Source of the DNA: Sphingomonadales bacterium
Lineage (GTDB): Bacteria; Pseudomonadota; Alphaproteobacteria; Sphingomonadales; Sphingomonadaceae
Assembly (NCBI GenBank): GCA_016704425.1
Contig: JADJAC010000002.1
Coordinates: 558,001-622,000 of the forward strand
DNA: 64,000 bases
Direction: 5' to 3'
Part shown: positions 19,147 through 28,124 of the stretch, in pieces
Position numbering within the stretch: the first letter of the stretch is position 1
How the letters are laid out: each line of letters starts with the position of its first letter
The notes under the pieces: generated by a model
The model's database searches: none
What the model saw: only the letters and a program-made list of their open reading frames with translations
Told to the model about the DNA's origin: nothing
Position numbers and translations under genes: made by a program

Positions 19147-19384
19147 GCTTGCGCGCCTTGCTTTGAAAGAAGGCCGCGCCGCGCTTGCGCCACGCCTCCT
19201 TCCTCTGGGCTTCGCTGGTTTCAGCAATGACCAGCAGCGCACCGGCCAGCGTTTCCGCATCGGTCGCATCGGCCCCGGTGGCGATCACCAGTTCGCCGAG
19301 TTGCTGGACGCGACGTTCCTTCAGTTGCTTGGCCTTGTCGGCGAGCGCCTTCAGTTCCGAATCAAAGTCGCGGGGTTTGCGCAT
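19079..19384 (-). CDS. traC: Conjugal transfer protein TraC-like
   Basis: A 101-residue protein (MRKPRDFDSELKALADKAKQ...) with a charged coiled-coil start and the GELVIATGAD segment found in Ti-type TraC/MobC-like accessory proteins, which help the relaxase at oriT. The ATG at 19384 has GGAG 7 nt upstream. It is read away from traA across a short intergenic region that holds the candidate oriT, the standard Ti-plasmid arrangement. Confidence 0.7.
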   Translation of the reverse strand: MRKPRDFDSELKALADKAKQLKERRVQQLGELVIATGADATDAETLAGALLVIAETSEAQRKEAWRKRGAAFFQSKARKRGDGTQDQPDSTLPLDGGAASA

Positions 19385-19496
19385 CGAAGTTCTCCATTGA
19401 GAGGTGATGCGCAGATGATAATATCGATGCTCTCCCAATGCTGTAGAGTTATCGAGATGGCCTGATACTGCATAGTCCCGAGCAGGATTTTATCAT

Positions 19497-19527
19497 GGGA
19501 GGGCGCGCTTATACGTCGTGCCGACGT
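19497..19527 (-). other. Candidate oriT with Q-type nic region
   Basis: On the minus strand, TAAGCGCGCCCTCCC (19511-19497) closely resembles the conserved nic core of RSF1010/Ti-type origins (TAAGTGCGCCCT). Immediately beside it is the inverted repeat ACGTCG-TGC-CGACGT (19513-19527). The site lies between divergent traC and traA, exactly where Ti-type origins of transfer occur. The nick position is not assigned. Confidence 0.7.
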
Positions 19528-19556
19528 CGCGCTCATGGCGTAGATGGATTGTCGTC

Positions 19557-22442
19557 ATGGCGATCTTCCACCTTTCCGTCAAAGTCATCAGCCGGTCGAG
19601 CGGGCGCAGCGCTGTGGCCGCAGCCGCCTATCGCGGGGCCGAACGGCTGCACGACGATCGGCTCGACCGCGACCACGACTTCACCAACAAGGACGGCGTC
19701 GTCCATTCCGAAGTGATGCTTCCCGAAGGCGCGCCGGAGGAATTCGCCGACAGGGAAAAGCTCTGGAATGCAGTCGAGGCCGCCGAGAAGCGCAAGGACG
19801 CGCAGCTGTCCCGCGAGGTCGAATTCGCCATTCCGCGCGAGCTGACCAGGGAACAGGGCATCGAGCTGGCGCGGGAGTTTGCCGAAGCCGAGTTCGTCGA
19901 TAAGGGCATGATCGCCGACCTCAATGTCCATTGGGATATTGGCGCGGACGGCCAGCCCAAACCCCACGCCCATGTCATGCTCACCATGCGCGAAGTCGGC
20001 AAAGACGGGTTCGGCGCAAAGGTGCGCGAGTGGAACAAGGCCGGACTGGTCGAGCAGTGGCGCGAGCGCTGGGCCGATCACGTCAATCAGCGCCTGGCCG
20101 AACTCGATATCGACGCGCGGATCGATCACCGCAGCCTGGAGGCGCAGGGCATTGCGCTGGAGCCGCAGGACAAGATCGGCCCCGCCGCTTCGCGCATGGG
20201 TGTGCGCGGGCTGGAGGCCGAACGCATCGAGGAACATCGCGCCGTCGCGCAGCGAAACGGCGAGCGGATCATTGCCAACCCCGCTGTCGCGCTGAATGCG
20301 ATCACGCACAGCCAGGCAACGTTCACGCCCCGCGACCTTGCCATGTTCGTGCATCGGCACAGCGACGGGAAAGAGCAGTTCGATTTGGCCATGAGCGCCG
20401 TGCGCGGTTCGTCCGACCTGATCGCACTGGGTAAGGACGGACGCGGCGAAGAGCGGTTCACATCGCGGCAGATGATCGAGACCGAACAGCGGCTTGGCCG
20501 CGCATCGGAATTGCTGGCAGAACGCGAGCGGCATCAGGTCGAAGATCGTGGCCGGGAAGGCGCGCTGGCGCGCGCGGCGGAGCGCGGGCTGGTGCTATCC
20601 GGCGAGCAGCGCGCGGCGTTCGAGCATGTGACCGACGGGCGAGGCCTCAGCGTCGTTGTCGGCTATGCCGGGACCGGCAAGAGTGCGATGCTGGGCGTTG
20701 CGCGCGAGGCCTGGGAGAGCGCGGGCTATACCGTTCGCGGTGCGGCGCTGTCCGGCATTGCCGCCGAGGGTCTGGAGCACGGTTCCGGCATTGCCTCGCG
20801 CACCATCGCCAGCCTTGAATATCAGTGGGGTCAGGGCTGCGAAATGCTCACCTCGCGCGACGTGCTGGTGATCGACGAAGCGGGCATGGTCGGCACGCGC
20901 CAGATGGAGCGCGTTCTCTCCCATGCCGCCGATGCAGGCGCGAAAGTTGTCCTGGTTGGCGACCCGCAGCAGCTCCAGGCCATCGAAGCCGGAGCCGCCT
21001 TCCGAGCGATCCACGAACGGCACGGCGGTGTCGAAATCAGCGAGGTTCGCCGTCAGCATGACAGCTGGCAACAGGACGCCACGCGGCACCTTGCCACCGG
21101 GCGCACCGGACTTGCCATTCAGGCCTATGGCCAACGCGGCATGGTACACGCCGCCGAGACGCGGGAAGCCGCACGCGGCGAACTGATCGAGCGTTGGGAT
21201 CGTGACCGGCAGGCCAGCCCCAGCGATACGCGGATCATTCTCACTCACACCAATGACGAGGTGCGCGAACTCAATGAGGCTGCGCGTGGACGACTGCGCG
21301 ATGCCGGTGAGCTGGGCAACGACGTGTCGATCAAAGCTGATCGCGGGGAACGCGCGTTCGCATCCGGCGACCGCATCATGTTCCTGCGCAATGAGCGGGG
21401 CCTGGGCGTCAAGAACGGCACACTCGGCACCGTGGAGCAGGTGACGCCGCAGCGCATGGCCGTGCGCACCGACGATGGCCGCAACGTGGCTTTCGATACG
21501 AAGGATTATGCTCACATCGATCACGGCTATGCCGCGACGATCCATAAGGCGCAGGGCATGACGGTCGACCGCGCCCACGTGCTGGCGACACGAGGCATGG
21601 ACAGCCACGGTGCCTATGTCGCGATGTCTCGCCACCGGGACGGCCTTGCCCTGCATTATGGCCGCGACGACTTCGCCGACCAATCCAAGCTTGTCGGCAC
21701 CCTCAGCCGCGAGCGCGGCAAGGATATGGCCAGCGACTACAAGCCCGAGCAGCAGTTCGCCGAGCGGCGCGGGATCACCTTCCGCGAGCGGATCGTGGAG
21801 ATCGCTCGGCAATTGCCGGAACGGGCGAAGTCGATCTTTGCTGGCTTCCGTCCGCAGGCCAACCGGCTCGAATCCCTGCCGACCGATCAGGCTGGCCTGT
21901 CCGACCAGCGCCGGGCGGTCGAACGCTACGCGCGCGCCGCCGTCGACATCGGGCAGATGCGTGAACAGGAATTGCCGGTCCTGCCACACCAGCGCGACGC
22001 GCTGGAGAAGGCCGGAAAGGCGCTCGATGCGATCCGGCCCCATGGCACAGCCGACCTCGCCAGCGCCTTGCAGCGCCAACCCTCGCTCGCCCGTGAGGCC
22101 GCCGATGGTCGCAGCCAGGGCGCGATCCGCGCCATGCAGCTTGAAGCCGAAATCCGCGTCGATCCCGCGCAGCGCGCCGACCGCTTTGTCAGCGACTGGC
22201 AGCGGCTGGGGCAAGCACGGCAAGCGATGCAGCACGATGGCGACACCAAGGGCGTGCAGAGCCTCACCAACCGCATGACGGACATGGCGAAGGGGCTGGA
22301 GCGCGACGCGCAAGTTGAATCCCTGCTGCGCGCTCGCACCCGCGAGCTTGGCATCAAGACAGAACTCGGTCGCGATCTGGCCCGCGACCTTGCCGCTTCC
22401 ATCTCGATGGAGCGGAGCCGGTCAATCGGCATGGGCCTGTAG
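19557..22442 (+). CDS. traA: Ti-type conjugative relaxase/helicase TraA
   Basis: A 961-residue protein from the ATG at 19557 (MAIFHLSVKVISRSSGRSAV, the family N terminus). The N-terminal MobA/MobL relaxase domain has the metal-binding pair H137-x-H139 in PKPHAHVMLTM. A UvrD/RecD-like helicase follows, with Walker A GYAGTGKS (369-376), Walker B VLVIDEAGM (about 436-444) and the late motif YAATIHKAQGMT. It nicks oriT and unwinds the strand for transfer. The length is normal for sphingomonad copies and no damage is seen. No coupling protein or type IV secretion genes are in the window. Confidence 0.93.
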   Translation: MAIFHLSVKVISRSSGRSAVAAAAYRGAERLHDDRLDRDHDFTNKDGVVHSEVMLPEGAPEEFADREKLWNAVEAAEKRKDAQLSREVEFAIPRELTREQGIELAREFAEAEFVDKGMIADLNVHWDIGADGQPKPHAHVMLTMREVGKDGFGAKVREWNKAGLVEQWRERWADHVNQRLAELDIDARIDHRSLEAQGIALEPQDKIGPAASRMGVRGLEAERIEEHRAVAQRNGERIIANPAVALNAITHSQATFTPRDLAMFVHRHSDGKEQFDLAMSAVRGSSDLIALGKDGRGEERFTSRQMIETEQRLGRASELLAERERHQVEDRGREGALARAAERGLVLSGEQRAAFEHVTDGRGLSVVVGYAGTGKSAMLGVAREAWESAGYTVRGAALSGIAAEGLEHGSGIASRTIASLEYQWGQGCEMLTSRDVLVIDEAGMVGTRQMERVLSHAADAGAKVVLVGDPQQLQAIEAGAAFRAIHERHGGVEISEVRRQHDSWQQDATRHLATGRTGLAIQAYGQRGMVHAAETREAARGELIERWDRDRQASPSDTRIILTHTNDEVRELNEAARGRLRDAGELGNDVSIKADRGERAFASGDRIMFLRNERGLGVKNGTLGTVEQVTPQRMAVRTDDGRNVAFDTKDYAHIDHGYAATIHKAQGMTVDRAHVLATRGMDSHGAYVAMSRHRDGLALHYGRDDFADQSKLVGTLSRERGKDMASDYKPEQQFAERRGITFRERIVEIARQLPERAKSIFAGFRPQANRLESLPTDQAGLSDQRRAVERYARAAVDIGQMREQELPVLPHQRDALEKAGKALDAIRPHGTADLASALQRQPSLAREAADGRSQGAIRAMQLEAEIRVDPAQRADRFVSDWQRLGQARQAMQHDGDTKGVQSLTNRMTDMAKGLERDAQVESLLRARTRELGIKTELGRDLARDLAASISMERSRSIGMGL

Positions 22443-22452
22443 GAGAAGCGCA

Positions 22453-23226
22453 ATGGATACCGACACTGACGACGTGGAACTGACCCTAGACCTTGAGCCT
22501 GAACCCGATCCCGACCCGCCCGTCCCCGAGGTCGCAGGCGATCCTGCCGCCGAGGCGTTTTCCCGCTTGGAAGGGGAACTGGCCCTGATGCGTCGTGCGG
22601 TTCAGCACCTCGCCGCCGAGCGCGCCGACATTGTTATTCCCGACTACGGCGCGACCCTGACCGCCATGACCAAGCGGATGAGCACGATTGGCGAGAGCTT
22701 GAAGAGCATGGCTGGTCATCCGGCGATGCAGATGACCCCTGACAGCATTGGCAATCGGATTGCCGCAGCAGCAGAAGCTGCGCGGCGCAGCGATCAGGAC
22801 AGGATCAATCAGGCCCGGAGCGACTTGAATCACGCCGCCCAGGAAATGCGCAGCGTCACGGCCCAGGCGCGCACCGCCGCCGAGCATCGGCAGCAGCTCT
22901 ACCAAGTGGCAGGTGGAGCCTTTCTGGCGGGCATCCTGCTATGGTCTTTGCTCCCCGGCACCATTGCCCGCACGATGCCAGACAGCTGGCACTGGCCCGA
23001 GCGCATGGCAGCGCGGATGGTCGGCGCATCCTCCCGCTGGGACGCTGGCGCACGGATGATGCAAAGTGACAGCCCCGAGGCATGGAATGCACTGGTACAG
23101 GCCGCTGACATCCAGCGTGACAATCGCGATGTCATTGACGCTTGCCGGAAGACCGCAGCAACCTCGAAGCAGGCAGTGCGATGCACCGTCAAGATTCGTC
23201 CCGTGTCGCAGCCCAAAAGCGGATGA
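22453..23226 (+). CDS. DUF6118-type membrane protein
   Basis: 257 residues from the ATG at 22453 (AGGAGA upstream), 10 bp after traA. It has an acidic proline-rich N terminus (LEPEPDPDPPVPEV), a helical region with probable coiled coil (about 35-150), one transmembrane helix (VAGGAFLAGILLWSLLPG) and a soluble C-terminal part with two cysteines (IDACRKTA, AVRCTVKI). I recall this family as DUF6118, regularly found after traA in sphingomonad mobile elements. Its role in transfer is unknown; the spacing implies co-transcription. Confidence 0.7.
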   Translation: MDTDTDDVELTLDLEPEPDPDPPVPEVAGDPAAEAFSRLEGELALMRRAVQHLAAERADIVIPDYGATLTAMTKRMSTIGESLKSMAGHPAMQMTPDSIGNRIAAAAEAARRSDQDRINQARSDLNHAAQEMRSVTAQARTAAEHRQQLYQVAGGAFLAGILLWSLLPGTIARTMPDSWHWPERMAARMVGASSRWDAGARMMQSDSPEAWNALVQAADIQRDNRDVIDACRKTAATSKQAVRCTVKIRPVSQPKSG

Positions 23227-23291
23227 TGGTATTGGCGAGGACGGGTTGGCGTCTCGGCAAGGACCAACGAGGATCACCACGACCCACACAA

Positions 23292-23312
23292 AATGTGGGA
23301 ATCAATGTGGGA
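23292..23312. repeat. Direct repeats, candidate integrase arm sites
   Basis: AATGTGGGA occurs at 23292-23300 and again at 23304-23312, a 12-bp period, about 60 bp from the tRNA-Leu 3' end. Short spaced repeats of this kind are typical arm-type binding sites of tyrosine integrases that use tRNA genes. No integrase gene is present nearby. Confidence 0.45.
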
Positions 23313-23329
23313 TCGCCTTTTCAGGAACT

Positions 23330-23364
23330 CCACTTTATCGTGTAAAAACAACACGATAAAGTGG
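23330..23364. repeat. Perfect 14-bp inverted repeat beside the tRNA
   Basis: CCACTTTATCGTGT (23330-23343) and its exact complement (23351-23364) enclose the 7-nt loop AAAAACA. It lies 5 bp beyond the 3' end of tRNA-Leu. It could terminate or help process the tRNA transcript, though no T-tract follows in that direction, or form part of an attachment site. Confidence 0.7.
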
Positions 23365-23369
23365 TTGAC

Positions 23370-23456
<87 letters not shown>

Positions 23457-23582
23457 ACAGGGCGACGAATTTGTCGCACGGGAACGAGGCCGCGCGGTTA
23501 CGGCGGCGGTTGCCGCTTGTCAATGCGCTGCGCGGGCGGCATGGGCAGTTTTCATTCATGGTCAATATGCAGGCAGGTTGCG

Positions 23583-24512
23583 ATGGTCGAAACGGTAACA
23601 GTCTTTGGCGGTGACGGATTTGTCGGTCGGTATGTGGTCCAGGCTCTTTTGCGAGATGGTCATCGCGTCCGGGTGGCCAGCCGCAATCCCAAGCGAGGCT
23701 GGTTTCTGAAGGCGCAAGCCAATCTCGGCCAGATTGCCTATGTGTCAGCCGACGTCACACGCCCGGAAACTCTACCGCATGCCGTGAGTGGCGCGACGGC
23801 TGTGATCAATCTGGTCGGGATCCTCAAGGGAGATTTCGATGCCGTCCATCGGCAGGGTGCTGCCAATGTTGCCGCAGCATCAAGGGTGGCGGGCGCGCAC
23901 TGCCTCATTCAGGTTTCGGCAATCGGTGCAGATGCTGATAGCCCTTCAGCTTATGGAAAAAGCAAGGGGGAAGCAGAGGCCGCCGTTCGGGCAGCCTTTC
24001 CGGCAGCAACCATCCTTCGACCCTCAATCATATTCGGTCGGGAAGACCAGTTCATCAACCGCTTTGCAAACCTGATCCGCATGCTGCCTGTCGTGCCTGT
24101 GATCGGCGGTGGCACGAAGTTTCAGCCTGTCTTCGTTGGCGATGTCGCGCGCGCCGTGGCAGTAGTTGTGAGTGAACCGGCGATACACGCCTCCAAGACA
24201 TATGAGCTTGGTGGCCCCGACGTCATGACCATGAGCCAGATCAACCACTGGATTGCCGAAGCAACAGGTCGTACCCGTCCCATGATCGAGGTGCCGGACA
24301 ACATCTCGGCCGCGCTTGCAACCCTGACGGGCTGGCTTCCGGCCGCGCCCATCACGCATGATCAGTGGCTGATGCTCCAGCAAGACAATGTCGTTGGCGC
24401 AAAATCGAAAGGACTGGCCGCGTTCGGCATAGCCCCAACCCCGCTTGATGTCGTCGCACCGGGCTGGCTCGTGCAATATCGCAAGCATGGGCGGTTCGGG
24501 GCCGCGGCATGA
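23583..24512 (+). CDS. NDUFA9-like NAD(P)-binding SDR (complex I-associated type)
   Basis: 309 residues from the ATG at 23583 (VTVFGGDGFVGRYVVQ), an atypical extended SDR with the GGxGFxGR dinucleotide-binding motif. It closely resembles bacterial relatives of the complex I subunit NDUFA9/YbjT group (VINLVGILKG, ATILRPSIIFG, ELGGPDVMTM). Alphaproteobacteria encode such a protein near uppP. It may bind a nucleotide structurally rather than catalyse a known reaction. It overlaps uppP by 4 bp (ATGA), so the two are coupled. Confidence 0.8.
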   Translation: MVETVTVFGGDGFVGRYVVQALLRDGHRVRVASRNPKRGWFLKAQANLGQIAYVSADVTRPETLPHAVSGATAVINLVGILKGDFDAVHRQGAANVAAASRVAGAHCLIQVSAIGADADSPSAYGKSKGEAEAAVRAAFPAATILRPSIIFGREDQFINRFANLIRMLPVVPVIGGGTKFQPVFVGDVARAVAVVVSEPAIHASKTYELGGPDVMTMSQINHWIAEATGRTRPMIEVPDNISAALATLTGWLPAAPITHDQWLMLQQDNVVGAKSKGLAAFGIAPTPLDVVAPGWLVQYRKHGRFGAAA

Positions 24513-25309
24513 ACGATCTGCTGACTGTTATTCTGCTCGGAATTGTCGAGGGATTGACGGAATTTATTCCTGTATCGTCCACCGGACACCTTGTCCTTGC
24601 CGGCGCGCTCCTTGGGTTCAAGGATGGCTCTGGTGGTGCATTCGACATCGTGATCCAGCTCGGCGCGATCCTCTCGGTAATCGTGCTCTATTGGCGGCGC
24701 TTCCTGGATGTCGCTGTCGGACTGTTCAGCTGGAAGAATGGCCCTGTCGCCTTCGTCCGGAATATCCTGCTTGGCTTCCTGCCATCGGCCGTAATCGGCG
24801 CGTTGGCCTACAAGGTGATCAAGGCCATGCTTGACGCGCCGGCTGTCGTTGCCTGGGCCTTGATCCTTGGTGGTATCGCCATCCTCGTGATCGAGAAAAT
24901 GGCCAAGACAATCAGGACTGAGAGTGTCGAGGGCATGAACTGGAGGACAGCACTGGGCATTGGCTTCATCCAATGCCTGTCGATGATCCCGGGCGTCAGT
25001 CGCTCCGGCGCGACGATCATGGGCGCCCTCATGCTCGGCGTTGAGCGCAAGACGGCGGCAGAATTCAGTTTCTTCGTGGCAGTGCCAACAATGATCGGGG
25101 CAACATCCCTTGCCCTCTACAAGGAAGGCGCCGCTCTTGCAGCCGCAGACATTTCCAACATTGCAATCGGGTTTGTCATCTCGTTCATTGTCGCTGCAAT
25201 TGTCATAAAGGGATTCCTGGCGGTTGTGACGCGTTACGGATTTGCACCTTTTGCCTGGTACCGCATTCTGATCGGCATCGTGGCTCTGATCTGGCTCAAT
25301 ACGCCTTAA
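24509..25309 (+). CDS. uppP: Undecaprenyl-diphosphatase UppP
   Basis: A 266-residue inner-membrane enzyme that removes a phosphate from undecaprenyl diphosphate to regenerate the lipid carrier for peptidoglycan and other glycans. The family motifs are clear: GIVEGLTEFIPVSSTGHL near residues 11-28 and the PGVSRSGATI block near 165-175, with about eight hydrophobic helices. Length is normal. The ATG overlaps the upstream stop by 4 bp. Confidence 0.97.
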   Translation: MNDLLTVILLGIVEGLTEFIPVSSTGHLVLAGALLGFKDGSGGAFDIVIQLGAILSVIVLYWRRFLDVAVGLFSWKNGPVAFVRNILLGFLPSAVIGALAYKVIKAMLDAPAVVAWALILGGIAILVIEKMAKTIRTESVEGMNWRTALGIGFIQCLSMIPGVSRSGATIMGALMLGVERKTAAEFSFFVAVPTMIGATSLALYKEGAALAAADISNIAIGFVISFIVAAIVIKGFLAVVTRYGFAPFAWYRILIGIVALIWLNTP

Positions 25310-25338
25310 TGCGGAATAGCCGCGACGAGGCGCATTAA
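25306..25338. terminator. Inverted repeat after uppP, possible terminator
   Basis: TTAATGCG (25306-25313) and CGCATTAA (25331-25338) form an 8-bp dyad starting at the uppP stop codon. There is no T-tract, so termination here is weakly supported. Confidence 0.35.
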
Positions 25339-25367
25339 GCAGGGTGACGCGACGCAGTGTGACCGCT

Positions 25368-26054
25368 ATGGATTCGCGTTCCATGTGGCTCCTCTATCAA
25401 TTCCCGCTCTGCCCGTTTTCACGCAAAGTCCGGCTCCTGCTGGGCGAAAAGGGTGTGGGATACGAACTTGTCCGCGAATATCCCTGGGAACGGCGGGACG
25501 AATTCCTCGATCTCAATCCCGCTGGCCAAACGCCGGTCTTGGTCGAACGCGACAAAAATATTGCGGTTATGAGCTCAAATGCCATTTGCGAATATTTCGA
25601 AGAGACGGTGGACAAAGCCCCGATGATCTCGGGCACAGCAACAAATCGCGCCGAAATCCGCCGTTTGACATCCTGGTTTGATGAGCAGTTCTACGCCAAT
25701 GTCGTCGCGCCATTGATGCATGAGCGGATGCTTAAGCGCATCCTGCATCGTTCGACTCCCGATGGCGCGACATTGCGCGAAGCCATGAAGAGCGCCAACC
25801 AGCTTATGGACTATGTTGACTGGCTCCTCGATCACCGAAACTGGCTGGCCGGCGCCACGCTCAGCCTCGCCGATCTGGCGGCCGCCGCGCACATATCGGT
25901 GGCAGATTATCTGGGTGGGATCGACTGGCGCAGCCATGAGCCTACCAAGGCCTGGTATTCCGGTCTCAAATCGCGGCCAAGCTTCCGCCCGTTGCTGAAC
26001 GAACGGATGGATGGCGTCGCCCCGCCGGACTATTATGACAAGGTCGATTTCTGA
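25368..26054 (+). CDS. Glutathione S-transferase family protein
   Basis: 228 residues from the ATG at 25368; ATG 25383 (MWLLYQFPLCPFSRKVRL) or GTG 25344 are possible because no clear ribosome-binding site decides. The N-terminal thioredoxin-like domain has CPFSRKVRLLLGEKG, the cis-proline in GQTPVLVE and the glutathione gamma-Glu site MSSNAICEYFEET. A helical C-terminal domain follows (LAGATLSLADLAAAAHI). The CPFS motif suggests a beta/omega-like class with a catalytic cysteine or serine. Substrate unknown. Confidence 0.85.
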   Translation: MDSRSMWLLYQFPLCPFSRKVRLLLGEKGVGYELVREYPWERRDEFLDLNPAGQTPVLVERDKNIAVMSSNAICEYFEETVDKAPMISGTATNRAEIRRLTSWFDEQFYANVVAPLMHERMLKRILHRSTPDGATLREAMKSANQLMDYVDWLLDHRNWLAGATLSLADLAAAAHISVADYLGGIDWRSHEPTKAWYSGLKSRPSFRPLLNERMDGVAPPDYYDKVDF

Positions 26055-26057
26055 CCC

Positions 26058-26073
26058 GCAGGCTTGGGCCTGC
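26058..26073. terminator. Hairpin between convergent genes
   Basis: GCAGGC-TTGG-GCCTGC, a 6-bp GC-rich stem with a 4-nt loop in the 29-bp gap between the GST-like gene and ubiG, which face each other. It may terminate both; no strong T-tract. Confidence 0.5.
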
Positions 26074-26083
26074 AGCTGAAGCC

Positions 26084-26815
26084 TCAGTCCCGGACCAGCG
26101 CCATCAAATAGTTGAGTGACATATCGGCTGAGAGGTTGAATCCGGCTGAAACACTGAAGGAGATTCCCTGTCGATCGACAACTCTCAGGCCGGCAGCCTG
26201 AGCAAATGACTCAAGCTCATCTGGTGTCAGGAACTTGCTCCAGTCATGCGTACCTTTCGGAATCGCGCCTAACCCCTCACCGAGCGTGATCATCGCAAGC
26301 CTCGAAAGTCCGGTACGATTGGGCGTCGAAAGAACCATCAGGCCATTGGGCGCCAATTGCGAGGCTAGGGCCGACAAAAAGGCCTCCGGATTGGTGACGT
26401 GCTCGATGACTTCCATTGAGGTCACCAGATCGAACTGTCCGCACAAGTCAGCCACATCGGCGCAAAGATAGTCGATCGAAAGCCCCTGCCCGACTGCATG
26501 GGCCTTGGCTACTGCGATATTCGCGGACGCAGCGTCCACGCCGGTGACTGCCGCACCCAGACGAGCCAGCGGCTCACACATCAACCCGGCACCGCAGCCG
26601 ACATCGATCGCGGACTTGCCCAAGAGCGGTTTCAGCTGGCGCGGCTCAACACCCCAATGCCCGTTGATCCGGTCGCGCACGTAGGACAGCCGGACGGGAT
26701 TGAGCTTGTGCAACATCGCTGACGACCCCTTCGGATCCCACCAGTCTTCGGCCAGCGCGCCGAAATGTTCGGCCTCCGCCGGGTTGATCGTTGCTGCGTG
26801 TCTTGCCTTTGCCAT
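26084..26815 (-). CDS. ubiG: Ubiquinone biosynthesis O-methyltransferase UbiG
   Basis: A 243-residue SAM-dependent methyltransferase that performs both O-methylations in ubiquinone synthesis. It starts INPAEAEHFGALAEDWWDPKG, characteristic of UbiG/Coq3, then has the SAM motif DVGCGAGLMCEPLARLG, SMEVIEHV and STPNRT. Length and order are standard. It is divergent from lysC with about 67 bp between starts. Confidence 0.96.
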   Translation of the reverse strand: MAKARHAATINPAEAEHFGALAEDWWDPKGSSAMLHKLNPVRLSYVRDRINGHWGVEPRQLKPLLGKSAIDVGCGAGLMCEPLARLGAAVTGVDAASANIAVAKAHAVGQGLSIDYLCADVADLCGQFDLVTSMEVIEHVTNPEAFLSALASQLAPNGLMVLSTPNRTGLSRLAMITLGEGLGAIPKGTHDWSKFLTPDELESFAQAAGLRVVDRQGISFSVSAGFNLSADMSLNYLMALVRD

Positions 26816-26882
26816 ACCCCTTCCCTAACAGGGCGGCGCTCTTTGGCCAAAGGGCTTTTCAATTGCAATGCAGGGACATTTC

Positions 26883-28124
26883 GTGGCCAAAATCGTGATG
26901 AAATTCGGCGGCACATCGATGGCGGGGACGGAGCGGATCCGCAACGTCGCTGCGCGTGTCAAGAAAGAGGTCGAGGCCGGGAATCAGGTTGCTGTCGTTG
27001 TGTCCGCCATGGCGGGCGAAACGGACCGCCTTGTGAACTTCTGCCGCGAAGCCGCACCGCTCCATGATCCGAAGGAATATGACGTCGTCGTTGCTTCGGG
27101 AGAGCAGGTGACGTCGGGATTGCTGGCCATGACCCTGCAGGCGATGGATGTCCCCGCGCGGAGCTGGCTTGGCTGGCAGCTGCCAATCATGACCTCCGAC
27201 GCCCATGCCTCGGCGCGGATAGAGAATATTGACTGCGTGGCGCTCAATGCTGCGCTTGAAAGCGGGGAAGTCGCCGTCATTCCGGGCTTTCAGGGCGTCA
27301 CTGCGGATAATCGCGTCACCACTCTCGGGCGTGGCGGCTCCGACACGTCAGCAGTCGCTATGGCAGCAGCAATGAAAGCGGATCGTTGCGACATCTACAC
27401 CGATGTCGATGGGGTCTATACGACCGACCCGAGGATCGTCCCGCGGGCGCGCAAGCTCGACAAGATAACCTATGAGGAAATGCTCGAACTGGCGAGCGTC
27501 GGGGCAAAGGTGCTCCAGACCCGCTCGGTTGGACTCGCGATGAAGGAAAAGGTGCGTTTGCAGGTGCTGACCTCATTTGATGACAAGCCCGGGACGCTGA
27601 TCGTCGGTGACGATGAAATTGGAGAAAATGACGTGGAACGCCAGGTGATAACGGGCATCGCCCATGACAAGAATGAAGCCAAGATCACACTCACCAATGT
27701 GCCTGATCGTCCAGGCGCGGTTGCGAGCATTTTTGCACCGCTTGCCGAAGGCAACATCAACGTCGACATGATCATTCAGAACATTGCCCATGATTCGGGC
27801 TCAACCGACGTGACATTTACGGTTCCCGGCGCCGAACTGGCGCGCGCGCTCGACATGCTGGAAAAAGGCAGGGAGTCGATCGGGTATGAACGGCTTCTTC
27901 ACGACACCAAAGTGGCCAAGATCTCGATCGTCGGTGTCGGGATGCGCAGCCATGCAGGCGTCGCCTCGACAATGTTCAAGGCCTTGGGATCGCGAGGGAT
28001 CAATATCCAGGCCATTTCGACCAGCGAAATCAAGGTGTCGGTCCTGATCGACGAGGACGAGACAGAACTCGCTGTTCGCGTGCTGCATACGGCCTATGGG
28101 CTTGATGCTGAGGATGCGGCGTGA
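26883..28124 (+). CDS. lysC: Aspartate kinase
   Basis: A 413-residue enzyme catalysing ATP-dependent phosphorylation of aspartate, the first step to lysine, threonine and methionine. The GTG at 26883 gives the family start AKIVMKFGGTSMAG and has AGGGAC upstream; an ATG at 26868 is possible. The kinase domain (about 1-240) includes GRGGSDTSAVA, and two ACT domains follow (from about 262 and 340, VPDRPGAVASIFAPL), the sites of feedback control. It overlaps the next gene by 4 bp. Confidence 0.96.
   Translation: MAKIVMKFGGTSMAGTERIRNVAARVKKEVEAGNQVAVVVSAMAGETDRLVNFCREAAPLHDPKEYDVVVASGEQVTSGLLAMTLQAMDVPARSWLGWQLPIMTSDAHASARIENIDCVALNAALESGEVAVIPGFQGVTADNRVTTLGRGGSDTSAVAMAAAMKADRCDIYTDVDGVYTTDPRIVPRARKLDKITYEEMLELASVGAKVLQTRSVGLAMKEKVRLQVLTSFDDKPGTLIVGDDEIGENDVERQVITGIAHDKNEAKITLTNVPDRPGAVASIFAPLAEGNINVDMIIQNIAHDSGSTDVTFTVPGAELARALDMLEKGRESIGYERLLHDTKVAKISIVGVGMRSHAGVASTMFKALGSRGINIQAISTSEIKVSVLIDEDETELAVRVLHTAYGLDAEDAA

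Noticed and set aside
20595..22313. 572-residue antisense frame under traA
   Set aside because: Shadow of the helicase domain; the traA frame has all catalytic motifs.
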